64,000 nt of DNA from Saprospiraceae bacterium UBA7687 (GTDB taxonomy: Bacteria; Bacteroidota; Bacteroidia; Chitinophagales; Saprospiraceae): positions 62,001 through 126,000 of the forward strand of contig DLGT01000096.1 in assembly GCA_002482845.1 (NCBI GenBank), read 5' to 3'. The notes below the pieces were generated by a model. That model was given only the letters and a program-made list of their open reading frames with translations. It searched no databases and was not told the DNA's origin. Shown here one piece after another: positions 34,994-42,756 of the stretch (positions are counted from its first letter, which is position 1; each line of letters opens with the position of its first letter). Made by a program: the position numbers and the translations under genes.

Positions 34994-36796
34994 TTATCCT
35001 ACTTTTTTATAATCTTTGATGGAAAGTGTGACATCGGTTCCTGTAGTGGTTGTCACTTGGACATCTGCTTCGAGCTTATCAGAAAGAGATTTGATGAGTT
35101 TTTGACCAAAGCTTTTTTTGCCTTCTGCTACCAAATTTTCATCGTAACCATTGCCATTGTCTTTGACATTAAATAGGAGACGTCCATATTTTTCCCGTAA
35201 TTTTACAGTCAAGATCCCATTTTCTACATTATCAAAAGCATGTTTTAAAGCATTGCTTACCAATTCATTAGCTATTAATCCGAGCGGTATCACGGTGTCA
35301 ATATCCAAGGTCAAATCTTCGATCTCTGTCACCAATTTAATATCTGTAATCTTATAAGCATCAAATAGTCCTTCTATCAGATTTGTAAAATATTCCTTCA
35401 TATTTACGCCTGTGAGATTGTCTTCTTTATACAAGTTTTGATGAAGCAACGCCATGGAATGTACCCGATTTCGACCTTCTGCTATGGCTTTTACGGCTCC
35501 TTCGTCTTCTATGTATTGTGATTGTAGTTTGAGTAAGCTTGAAATCACTTGTAGGTTGTTTTTGACACGGTGATGTATCTCTCGTAGGAGTATGTTTTTT
35601 TCTTCAAGTGCCTTGCATATCTGTTGGTTTTTGGATGTCAATTCGATGTTGTTTTTTGCTTTTATATTCTTTAGTCTCCAAGCTAGGAAAGCGAGTAATG
35701 AAACCAAAAGCAAGCCAAAAATCAATGCCCATTTGGTATTGTTTGATTGGGCAATTTGAAGATTTTTTAGTTCATTTTCTGCATTGAGTAGGATGATGTC
35801 AGCATCTTTTTTATCAGAGTCATATTTGACCAATAAATCATTGATTGTTTCATCTTTTTGTTGGTTAAAGAGTGTATCCTGCAAAGCGTGAAAAGCTGTA
35901 AAATGAAAAAAAGCTTGTTTGTAGTTCTTTTGTTCTTCGTACAAGGATGCAAGATGTTGGTGTGCCTTCATCGTTATTTCTTTAAAACCATTTTTTTCTG
36001 CAATATCTATGGCTTCTTGGATGATTTTGAGAGATTTAGCATGATCTCCTATTTTTTGGAGCGTATATGCATAAGCCAACATCACCGTAGCACGACCTGA
36101 TTGTCCAGCTTCATTAAATGGTGAATAAAGGTAATCTTCTGCATTGAGTAAGGACTTTTTGTAGTCACCCAATTTGAAATAAGTATGTGACAAATTCCCT
36201 TTCGTAAGTAGGATCATCTGTGTATCTTTTTGGGCAATATAAATGTCCATTGCTTTTTGTTTATAGTCCAATTCATCTTGATAAAGTTCCAATTCATTTT
36301 TTTGAATCGAAATATTATTGTACAAATTAGCCATCCATAATGTGTCTTTTACTTCTTCAAATCCTTTAAGTGCTTTAAGATAATATTTGATGGTTTCGTC
36401 TGGTTTTTTTCTCAACTGATAAGCCGCACCAATATTGTTATGCAACATGGCCACAAAATAAGTATCCTTTAATGTTTCGAATTTTTGAATACCAGCTACA
36501 TAATATTTTATGGCTTTGTCTATTTCACCATTCATATAATAACACATGCCAATAAAGTTATCTGCCTTGGCTTTATATTTCAGGCTATCAGATTCTGAAG
36601 AGATTTTTTCATATATAAATGCATAATCAAGTGCTTTGACTGGCTGGTTTTGGTAGTACTTTTGAATACTATCTTGGGTAGATTGTAGTTGTTCTTTCAT
36701 AGATGATTGACCAACCAAAATTGTGGGAATGTATAAAAACAAACTCGCAAGGATGCCATAAACGGGAGTTAGTAATGGGTTATTGGTTCGAATCAT
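34994..36796 (-). CDS. TPR-sensor histidine kinase, HisKA_2 family, second pair
   Basis: 600 residues. N-terminal export or membrane sequence (LTPVYGILASLFLYIPTILV), TPR units (IDKAIKYYVAGIQKFETLK, DETIKYYLKALKGFEEVK, KAMDIYIAQKDTQMI), membrane helix WALIFGLLLVSLLAFLAWRL, HisKA_2 box REIHHRVKNNLQVISSLLKL near 404-424, and HATPase_c with GLIANELVSNALKHAFDN and VKDNGNGYDE. It is a paralogue of the kinase at 24571 with a shorter sensor. It phosphorylates the adjacent regulator; the signal is unknown. It is inside an operon started at the shared divergent promoter. Confidence 0.9.
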   Translation of the reverse strand: MIRTNNPLLTPVYGILASLFLYIPTILVGQSSMKEQLQSTQDSIQKYYQNQPVKALDYAFIYEKISSESDSLKYKAKADNFIGMCYYMNGEIDKAIKYYVAGIQKFETLKDTYFVAMLHNNIGAAYQLRKKPDETIKYYLKALKGFEEVKDTLWMANLYNNISIQKNELELYQDELDYKQKAMDIYIAQKDTQMILLTKGNLSHTYFKLGDYKKSLLNAEDYLYSPFNEAGQSGRATVMLAYAYTLQKIGDHAKSLKIIQEAIDIAEKNGFKEITMKAHQHLASLYEEQKNYKQAFFHFTAFHALQDTLFNQQKDETINDLLVKYDSDKKDADIILLNAENELKNLQIAQSNNTKWALIFGLLLVSLLAFLAWRLKNIKAKNNIELTSKNQQICKALEEKNILLREIHHRVKNNLQVISSLLKLQSQYIEDEGAVKAIAEGRNRVHSMALLHQNLYKEDNLTGVNMKEYFTNLIEGLFDAYKITDIKLVTEIEDLTLDIDTVIPLGLIANELVSNALKHAFDNVENGILTVKLREKYGRLLFNVKDNGNGYDENLVAEGKKSFGQKLIKSLSDKLEADVQVTTTTGTDVTLSIKDYKKVG

Positions 36797-36837
36797 TAGA
36801 GTTGGATTTGCAATGAATGATGTACAAATATATTGTA

Positions 36838-36999
36838 TTATGATGTAGAATTATCGATAGCCTTAAAATTATCTTCTATTTTATCACAAATCTGCTCTAA
36901 ATCCAAATACAAAAGAGTCAGCAATAACTGATTTTCTTCTTTGGACAAAAGATAATCTTGATTCCTTCCTTCTATATGATCATCTAGATCATTTTCCAT
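36838..36999 (-). CDS. 53-residue acidic small protein ahead of the kinase
   Basis: A complete ORF of 53 residues (begins MENDLDDHIEGRNQDYLLSK, ends KAIDNSTS) encoded before the second TPR kinase on the same strand. Glu, Asp and Leu are abundant, and an amphipathic helix (NQLLLTLLYLDLEQI) is likely. Its ATG is 32 nt after the predicted transcription start of TATCTTTG at 37042-37035, and it is the first ORF of the kinase operon. No family recognised. It may be an adaptor or regulator of the kinase, but translation is unproven. Confidence 0.45.
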   Translation of the reverse strand: MENDLDDHIEGRNQDYLLSKEENQLLLTLLYLDLEQICDKIEDNFKAIDNSTS

Positions 37000-37034
37000 A
37001 TCATTGACTATTAACTATTGCATAAAATATGCAA

Positions 37035-37110
37035 CAAAGATAGGTACGTTTACAATTGAAAAATTCACCTAAAAGGATGAAATCTACAGGTATTGGAAAG
37101 CTTACTTTTG
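37035..37110. promoter_or_regulatory. Divergent promoter pair with central shared operator (copy 3)
   Basis: TCACCTAAAAGGATGA (37065-37080) lies exactly midway between two boxes: TATCTTTG on the minus strand (37042 down to 37035) and TACTTTTG on the plus strand (37103-37110). The centre is 30.5 bp from each, so one site could activate the kinase operon and the outer-membrane gene. Confidence 0.75.
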
Positions 37111-37132
37111 TTCCATTTAAAACCAACTTGCC

Positions 37133-38293
37133 ATGACCAAAATTTTGTTACTTTTTACAAGTTTTATCTTTTCTATCTTATCGATTTATGCACAGGACGA
37201 TGTTTATGAGGAAGTAAAACATGCAGAGATGTCTATACCTTCTGCACCTGCATTTGCCATGCTTGGCGTCAATCCAGAAATAGTGACAAGGCCTTCCGAC
37301 TTGAAAAGCTTTAAAGTAGATTGGCGTGTGAAAAATTATAATTTGGCTCCAGATCTAGCACTCGAAGCTCAACCATTATGGCATTTTTATTACAAAAAGC
37401 GATCTTTTGATGAGTATGCAGCGGCTAGCAGATTTGCCAAAAAATTATCTACATTAAGTCTCTCTGCGGGTACTGCCAAAATCGATAATATCAACCATGC
37501 ATCTTATTCTATCAAACTAAATCTCTATAAAAAGAACGATGTTATTAATGATACGCTGTTGCTCAAGCAGTTGACATCAGAACATCGATATCAGCAAGAT
37601 AGATTTAATCAACAAATAGATTCATTAGTCATCCTTCGATATCAAACTACTGACCCAAAACGTAAAGATGAAATAGAGAGAGAGCTTGATGTGATCCGAT
37701 ATGAGATTAAAAATGCACATGAAATATCTAGACTTAAATACCGAAATATCATCGATCAGTACTACGCCGAAAACTGGAACAACACCATGCTAGATGCAGC
37801 ATTTGGATCAGTCTACACCTATGATAATGCAGGTATTGATAGTTTGAAAGTAAAAAGGGCTGGTTTTGCAATGTGGGTAAATGGGTGTCTCAAGATGGGT
37901 GACCATGGCCTTGTGAGTGGTTTGTTTAGATATACCAAGGTTGGAAATAGTGCCAATAAAATGTTTGGTTTGAATCGACGATATGGTAGTCAGCGATACA
38001 ATTTTTATGCGGAAGTAGTCTATGAAGTTTTGGGCAATTATTTTGATCCAAATCAGGAATTCGCTTTTGGTGAAGATGAATATTTTGCTGGGAAATATAT
38101 CGAAGATATAGGCTCGGGATGGTTAGATTTTAATAATACTGATAGTAAAACCCAATACAAAATGGCGTATGGAGGCGATTTCAAACTCAGTAGAAATATC
38201 TTGCTGAATTTTGCTTTACGTACACAATTTACAAGTGATATCAAGCTCACTAGATTGCTCCCAGTTGCCAATATTATCTGTTTAATGAAGTAA
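37133..38293 (+). CDS. Probable outer-membrane protein, unknown function
   Basis: 386 residues with signal peptide MTKILLLFTSFIFSILSIYA. The middle (HRYQQDRFNQQIDSLVILRY, KDEIERELDVIRYEI) is helical and charged; the last third alternates beta-strands with aromatic residues (YNFYAEVVYEVLGNYF, YGGDFKLSRNILLNFALRTQ), consistent with a barrel. No named family. It is divergent from the second kinase operon and shares its operator, so it is likely a target of that system. Confidence 0.6.
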   Translation: MTKILLLFTSFIFSILSIYAQDDVYEEVKHAEMSIPSAPAFAMLGVNPEIVTRPSDLKSFKVDWRVKNYNLAPDLALEAQPLWHFYYKKRSFDEYAAASRFAKKLSTLSLSAGTAKIDNINHASYSIKLNLYKKNDVINDTLLLKQLTSEHRYQQDRFNQQIDSLVILRYQTTDPKRKDEIERELDVIRYEIKNAHEISRLKYRNIIDQYYAENWNNTMLDAAFGSVYTYDNAGIDSLKVKRAGFAMWVNGCLKMGDHGLVSGLFRYTKVGNSANKMFGLNRRYGSQRYNFYAEVVYEVLGNYFDPNQEFAFGEDEYFAGKYIEDIGSGWLDFNNTDSKTQYKMAYGGDFKLSRNILLNFALRTQFTSDIKLTRLLPVANIICLMK

Positions 38294-38302
38294 CTATATA
38301 AT

Positions 38303-38348
38303 TCATACTTTAGGATGAAAATCAGGTAGTTAGCAGGAAGTAATTTTG
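38303..38348 (+). promoter_or_regulatory. Promoter with -7 box and shared operator (copy 4)
   Basis: TCATACTTTAGGATGA (38303-38318) is centred 30.5 bp before the T of TAATTTTG (38341-38348), which drives the 38394 gene. Confidence 0.65.
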
Positions 38349-38393
38349 TCTTATTATTTATAACATCATTTATTAACGCTCAATTTTTGAATC

Positions 38394-39302
38394 ATGAAAA
38401 CCTTCTTTAATCTTAGTCTTTTATTTTTACTTTTCTCTTCATTTATCTTTGCAAAAGGAATACATACATATCCAATTGAAAAGACTGTGGTAGTCGTAGT
38501 TAATACTTCTGAACCGACAACATGGACCAATGGTGATATCGACCAGTTTTATTTGGATTTTGCACACACACAAAAGACGTTTGATGATATCAAATTGGAT
38601 GTTGGCACTTATAGTTATTCGGTGGAGACGATAAAAAGAAATAACCAACCAGGGAAATTAAACTTTGATATTACTGTTAAGTACCAAGACGGATCAGATA
38701 ACAAAAAAATAGACAAACAATTTAGTCCAGGCACTACAAAAACAGGCTCTTTTATCATTGAAGACTATAAAAGTCAATCAGGAGGTACACCTAGTGGGTA
38801 TGGTATGTTGAAAGTGAAAGTAGGAAGAGCGGATCATAATACCAATTTGAATTATAAAATTACACTTACAAGAACGGGTTCTGCTGGATCAAATCTATCA
38901 AATGGAGGTTATAGTGGCGGAAATAGAAATGGATCTAATGGCTCAATTAACAACAACAATACAAATAATGATTGTAATTATTCTGAACTAGGTGATAAGA
39001 CGGGAAATGTTATCGGAAATACCGTAGGTAAATATACTTCTACAAAAAAAGCGTGTAAAAACACAGCAACAGTCAGAGTCAATAAAACAGATGGTCAGGC
39101 TAGAACCACTATCTTAGTTTATGCTTCCAATACAGCAAATAGTCAAGGAGCTTTGATCAAATCTGATGAGTTTCCAAATGGAAATGGAACAGGTTCCAAA
39201 ACACTTGATTTGACAGGTGTCAACAATAAATTTATCACCGTAGAATTAAAAAATAGATCTGCCACCAATCAATTCAAATATAATCTTAGTATCACTCAAT
39301 AA
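38394..39302 (+). CDS. Secreted two-domain protein with Gly/Asn/Ser linker, unknown function
   Basis: 302 residues with signal peptide MKTFFNLSLLFLLFSSFIFA. A beta-rich first domain (about 25-160) is joined by a glycine, asparagine and serine linker (SNGGYSGGNRNGSNGSINNN) to a second beta-domain with two cysteines (TKKACKNTATVRVNKTDGQA). Neither domain is recognised. It has the fourth operator copy. The next gene starts 30 nt after its stop, so both are likely in one operon. Confidence 0.65.
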   Translation: MKTFFNLSLLFLLFSSFIFAKGIHTYPIEKTVVVVVNTSEPTTWTNGDIDQFYLDFAHTQKTFDDIKLDVGTYSYSVETIKRNNQPGKLNFDITVKYQDGSDNKKIDKQFSPGTTKTGSFIIEDYKSQSGGTPSGYGMLKVKVGRADHNTNLNYKITLTRTGSAGSNLSNGGYSGGNRNGSNGSINNNNTNNDCNYSELGDKTGNVIGNTVGKYTSTKKACKNTATVRVNKTDGQARTTILVYASNTANSQGALIKSDEFPNGNGTGSKTLDLTGVNNKFITVELKNRSATNQFKYNLSITQ

Positions 39303-39332
39303 TTATTTTACTAACACTTAAATTATTTATTT

Positions 39333-39689
39333 ATGAAACTTTTAATCTTATTTTTATTCCCATTTTTTATGACATCTACAAATGATGTAACGCCAACATC
39401 TCCCACAGCTTCAGAAGCAGAATCGTTATCTGTAAGAATATGTTGGAAAGGCCCCAAAGGTAACAGAACTTGTATCACTGTAAGCAGAGGCAATGGTCTA
39501 AGAGATGGTTCGGAAATTATGACTGATGCTTTTATGTCGAATGAAGGTATGATTTTAAGATTTTCGGATAGCAATGTGACTTCATTTACCATTGCTGAAA
39601 ACGCTTCTGTAGAAGGTTGTTCATCAAACATTAACCTTAAAAAAGGAACAAAAGTTGACGTAGTGAATGGTTTGGCGATTATCGAATAA
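39333..39689 (+). CDS. Small exported protein, unknown function
   Basis: 118 residues; the hydrophobic start MKLLILFLFPFFM serves as a signal peptide. The mature part contains three cysteines (RICWKGPKGNRTCITVSRGN, VEGCSSNINL) and beta-like segments. No family recognised. It lies 30 nt after the 38394 gene and ends at a terminator, so it is probably the last gene of that operator-controlled operon. Confidence 0.55.
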   Translation: MKLLILFLFPFFMTSTNDVTPTSPTASEAESLSVRICWKGPKGNRTCITVSRGNGLRDGSEIMTDAFMSNEGMILRFSDSNVTSFTIAENASVEGCSSNINLKKGTKVDVVNGLAIIE

Positions 39690-39702
39690 TCTATTAAATA
39701 AA

Positions 39703-39757
39703 AGTGATGGGTTTAATTTCTCAAATGAAAGTTGGACCCATCGCTCTTTGTTTTATT
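39703..39757 (+). terminator. Rho-independent terminator after the operator-controlled operon
   Basis: AGTGATGGGT (39703-39712) pairs with ACCCATCGCT (39736-39745), with one G-U, and a T-rich tail follows. Confidence 0.65.
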
Positions 39758-39923
39758 TGTTTAGATCACATTAAGATACAGAAGCCCATGATGTAAAATT
39801 GGCAACCCATATAACTCCGATCGCAACAATTTAGTCATGGAAAATGGTGTAATCTTACTTTCATGTGAGTTCGATAAAATTGCAGTGGCAATTAGATATA
39901 TAAATAACTTTTAATAATTCGAT

Positions 39924-40346
39924 ATGAAACTTTTTCTGATAACATTTTTAATTTGTTTTGCTGGATGCTTTCAACTTTTTTCCCAAAAAAGCACCTTCAC
40001 CCAAAACATCTCCAAACTCAAGGTGTCTAATTCGCTAAAAGCCAAAGCCATCACAGCTTATCAAGCTACCAAAGATCCATGCTGGGATGGAGATGGACCT
40101 GTCACCAAGGATTGTTCTGATCTAAAAGACCCTTGGGGGGATGACACAGAACCCGTAAGGCCACCTGCTGATACAAGCGCAAGACAAACAGCATTTTTTG
40201 CTTTCGAAGAAGAAATGTTGAATGGTCAAGGTGGTCTGCTTTTACCCGAAAAGATTGTCAGAGATGCATGGAAAAAACACCCGGGATACTCTCTCAAAGC
40301 CATGCGCGCTAGATTGGACATTTACAACTTAAAAATGGATAAGTAA
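39924..40346 (+). CDS. Small exported protein, unknown function
   Basis: 140 residues with signal peptide MKLFLITFLICFAGCFQLFS. The mature part has a cysteine pair in TKDPCWDGDGPVTKDCSDLK and acidic and proline-rich spacing (WGDDTEPVRPPADTS). The C-terminus (VRDAWKKHPGYSLKAMRARL) is helical. No known family. Upstream, 39758-39923 shows no convincing promoter. It is one of four consecutive small secreted proteins. Confidence 0.55.
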   Translation: MKLFLITFLICFAGCFQLFSQKSTFTQNISKLKVSNSLKAKAITAYQATKDPCWDGDGPVTKDCSDLKDPWGDDTEPVRPPADTSARQTAFFAFEEEMLNGQGGLLLPEKIVRDAWKKHPGYSLKAMRARLDIYNLKMDK

Positions 40347-40465
40347 ATTTATCTTTTTACTTATTGTTTTTGTAGGAGTGTGGTAAGCAAACGGCCATTT
40401 TTGCGCACTTATTTTTGGTCGTTTGTTTCGCTCCTTTTATTATCTTCATCGCTTAAAACATCATT

Positions 40466-41011
40466 ATGAAGTTTATAATTTTCTTTTTTTTGAATTTACA
40501 CATCACTGTTATGTCATTCGCACAACAAGACTCCAACATAAAATGGATAGAAATGCCTGCAACAAATGTAGTTTCAGTGAGTGGTGATCTGGCTGAAGGC
40601 AACTTTATCTCAGATATCTCTTGGGCTTGGAATAGCGCTGTTGCTTGTTTTCCACAGACACAGAGCAGAAAATTTACGGGACACCATGTTTTATATGCCA
40701 TAGATCTGCCAGCTTACACTGAGTACGAGATTTGGGTGGAACCATCAGATAAAAATGCCAATTTCAGTATCTATGCTTATCAAGTTGGGACAATTTCTAC
40801 TAACAATACCGTTCCTAACCTATCATCTTGTATTCGTTGCGAAGCTGATCATAAATGGGATTATAAAAAACGAGGCCAAGTACAAGATCATACGCGACGC
40901 GTCAAAGATATTCTTGCAACGACTAGTCCTTATCAAGTCCTCATCGGTGTGGTAGGCGCTGAAGGATTAGCAATGGGTGGATTCCAGCTGCATATTAAGA
41001 AAAAATTGTAA
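40466..41011 (+). CDS. Exported beta-sandwich protein, unknown function
   Basis: 181 residues with signal peptide MKFIIFFFLNLHITVMSFAQ. The segment FTGHHVLYAIDLPAYTEYEI and FSIYAYQVGTI, with closing strands YQVLIGVVGAEG and GGFQLHIKKKL, looks like a secreted beta-sandwich module of PPC type. Two cysteines (SSCIRCEADH) could bind metal or form a disulfide. No catalytic assignment is possible. It stands before a strong terminator. Confidence 0.55.
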   Translation: MKFIIFFFLNLHITVMSFAQQDSNIKWIEMPATNVVSVSGDLAEGNFISDISWAWNSAVACFPQTQSRKFTGHHVLYAIDLPAYTEYEIWVEPSDKNANFSIYAYQVGTISTNNTVPNLSSCIRCEADHKWDYKKRGQVQDHTRRVKDILATTSPYQVLIGVVGAEGLAMGGFQLHIKKKL

Positions 41012-41052
41012 CGAATAGCCCACTTCATACTTTCAAAATGTGGTTCATCTTC

Positions 41053-41095
41053 ATAAACCAACTTACTTAATTGTCAAGTTGGTTTATTTTTTTTT
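41053..41095 (+). terminator. Strong terminator after the secreted-protein block
   Basis: A perfect 12-bp stem (ATAAACCAACTT with AAGTTGGTTTAT), 11-nt loop, and nine T. It separates the secreted block from the sigma-factor operon. Confidence 0.9.
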
Positions 41096-41160
41096 CATTC
41101 CATTACAACCTTTTCCATCCTTCTTCCGTCATTACTATCAAACAACCTTAAATCAACATT

Positions 41161-41712
41161 TTGAAAGTTGTAGATATACATCAGGATTTATACCAAATAT
41201 TGGAAAGCGCCATCCGACAAGATAGGCAAGCACAAAAGGTTTTGTATAATAAATTTGCACCAAAAATGTTGGGTGTTTGCAGACAGTATGTAGCTGATCT
41301 ACAAGTGGCTGAAGACTTGCTAGTGACATCTTTTATGAAGGTATTCAGTAATTTACATAGGTTTGAGAAACGTGGACATTTCGAAGGATGGATGAGAAGG
41401 ATTTTTGTCAATGAATGTATTTCCTACATCAGGTCCAATCAAAAAGTTCGTTTTGTAGAAGAAGATATGAATATGACAGCGAGTGATCGCACGGATGCTT
41501 CACTACTGACACAGGATATCCAAGCCATGATAGACATGTTGCCCGAAGGATGCAAAATGGTATTTAATCTATTTGCCGTAGAAGGTTATAAACACCAAGA
41601 AATAGCAGACATATTGGGTATCACAGAAGGTACATCTAAGTCTCAACTAGCATACGCTCGCAAGATATTACAACAGACCATTCAACAATTTAATATGGCA
41701 GATCATGCATAA
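41161..41712 (+). CDS. ECF-type RNA polymerase sigma factor
   Basis: 183 residues, started at TTG because no ATG precedes the conserved region 2. Region 2 is visible in QKVLYNKFAPKMLGVCRQYV, VAEDLLVTSFMKVFSNLHRF and EGWMRRIFVNECISYIRSN; region 4 is MVFNLFAVEGYKHQEIADIL, GITEGTSKSQLAYARKIL. It directs RNA polymerase to a small regulon, usually of envelope functions. The downstream anti-sigma-like gene overlaps its stop by 8 nt. A TTG start and no recognisable -7 box suggest low basal expression. Confidence 0.85.
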   Translation: MKVVDIHQDLYQILESAIRQDRQAQKVLYNKFAPKMLGVCRQYVADLQVAEDLLVTSFMKVFSNLHRFEKRGHFEGWMRRIFVNECISYIRSNQKVRFVEEDMNMTASDRTDASLLTQDIQAMIDMLPEGCKMVFNLFAVEGYKHQEIADILGITEGTSKSQLAYARKILQQTIQQFNMADHA

Positions 41713-42475
41713 TCAATCAATGGATCATAAAATAAAAAAATATTTCGAACACCGAACCATAGACCCTAGCACCCAAGCTTGGGATAGGCTAGACTCGATG
41801 CTCACAGTTGCTGATAAGCCAAAAAAGCGTTTTACCATATATTATATGATGGCATTCGCAGCTTCTTTGGTCACTTTTTTAGTGATGTTTATTGGATCAA
41901 GTAATGAACAATTAGAAAACATTGAAGTAACCAATCAAGTAGCTGTAAGTCAAAATGATGCCGTAGAAAAAGAAGTAAAAGTTATTGATAATGAAGTAGT
42001 CCAAACAAAGGTTATCATTGTGGAGAATGTATCTGATAAAAAAGTCATAAAAAGCAAAGAAGACAAATCCCAATCTTCTCTAATAGTACAAAATGATAAA
42101 AAATCAGATGACATTTCCATTGTTGAAAATACAATAATAACAACAACTCCAGAAAATAAAACAGCACAAAACTTGTTGTCAAAAAATATGGTATCTTCAG
42201 AAATTGTAAGTCCAAAGGTAGAAGTAAAAAAATCTACTTTCAAGATCGACCCTGAAGTATTGCTTGCATCTATCACTAATGTCAAATCAGCACCAACCAA
42301 AACAGACGTTGCAACAAATTCCAAAAGAAGAAGAATAGATCCAAACACCTTACTAGACGAAGCAGAAAACGTAGTAGCCAAAGGTTTTTTGGTAAGAGCG
42401 TTATCTTCTTTAAAGGAAACATCAGACGAAATCTTAACTTCTGTATCCAATAGAAATCAAGAAAAACAAAGATAA
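41705..42475 (+). CDS. Single-pass membrane protein, anti-sigma factor-like
   Basis: 256 residues. A short cytoplasmic N-terminus (MDHKIKKYFEHRTIDPST, AWDRLDSML) precedes one membrane helix (YYMMAFAASLVTFLVMFIG, about 45-63). The rest is a low-complexity periplasmic region rich in Lys, Val, Ser and Glu, ending NRNQEKQR. Position, topology and the 8-nt overlap with the ECF sigma gene are typical of Bacteroidota anti-sigma proteins that hold the sigma factor until an outer-membrane signal arrives; there is no zinc motif. Confidence 0.75.
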   Translation: MHNQSMDHKIKKYFEHRTIDPSTQAWDRLDSMLTVADKPKKRFTIYYMMAFAASLVTFLVMFIGSSNEQLENIEVTNQVAVSQNDAVEKEVKVIDNEVVQTKVIIVENVSDKKVIKSKEDKSQSSLIVQNDKKSDDISIVENTIITTTPENKTAQNLLSKNMVSSEIVSPKVEVKKSTFKIDPEVLLASITNVKSAPTKTDVATNSKRRRIDPNTLLDEAENVVAKGFLVRALSSLKETSDEILTSVSNRNQEKQR

Positions 42476-42477
42476 AG

Positions 42478-42586
42478 TTGTTCGCCATTATGGGTAGGGG
42501 TAAAACGATCATAATGTTGTTCCCCTTTAGGGCAGGGGCAGAACAACCATAATGTTGTTCCCCTTTAGGGGTAGGGGTAGAACAAC
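42478..42586. repeat. Imperfect tandem repeat with internal hairpins
   Basis: Two 38-bp units (42510-42547 and 42548-42586) and a partial one upstream. Each has GTTGTTC and GAACAAC arms around CCCCTTTAGGGG-like sequence, so each unit can fold. It lies between the anti-sigma-like and outer-membrane genes and could tune their relative expression. Confidence 0.65.
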
Positions 42587-42756
42587 TTTTTCCAAAATTT
42601 TAACTTTAAATATTAAGTTCAATCCTAAAGTAAAATCGATAATCAAACATTTTTTACCCTGACCCTAAAGGAAAATATTTGATTATCAATGCATTAGAAA
42701 ACCATTATACAATAATATAATTTAATTTTTTTTAAACACAATCAAAATCAGATAAA

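Noticed and set aside
39835..39882. Further operator copy before the 39924 gene
   Set aside because: TCATGGAAAATGGTGT and a TAAAATTG near-box are present, but spacing is off by about 2 bp and the proximal half does not fit RGRTGA.
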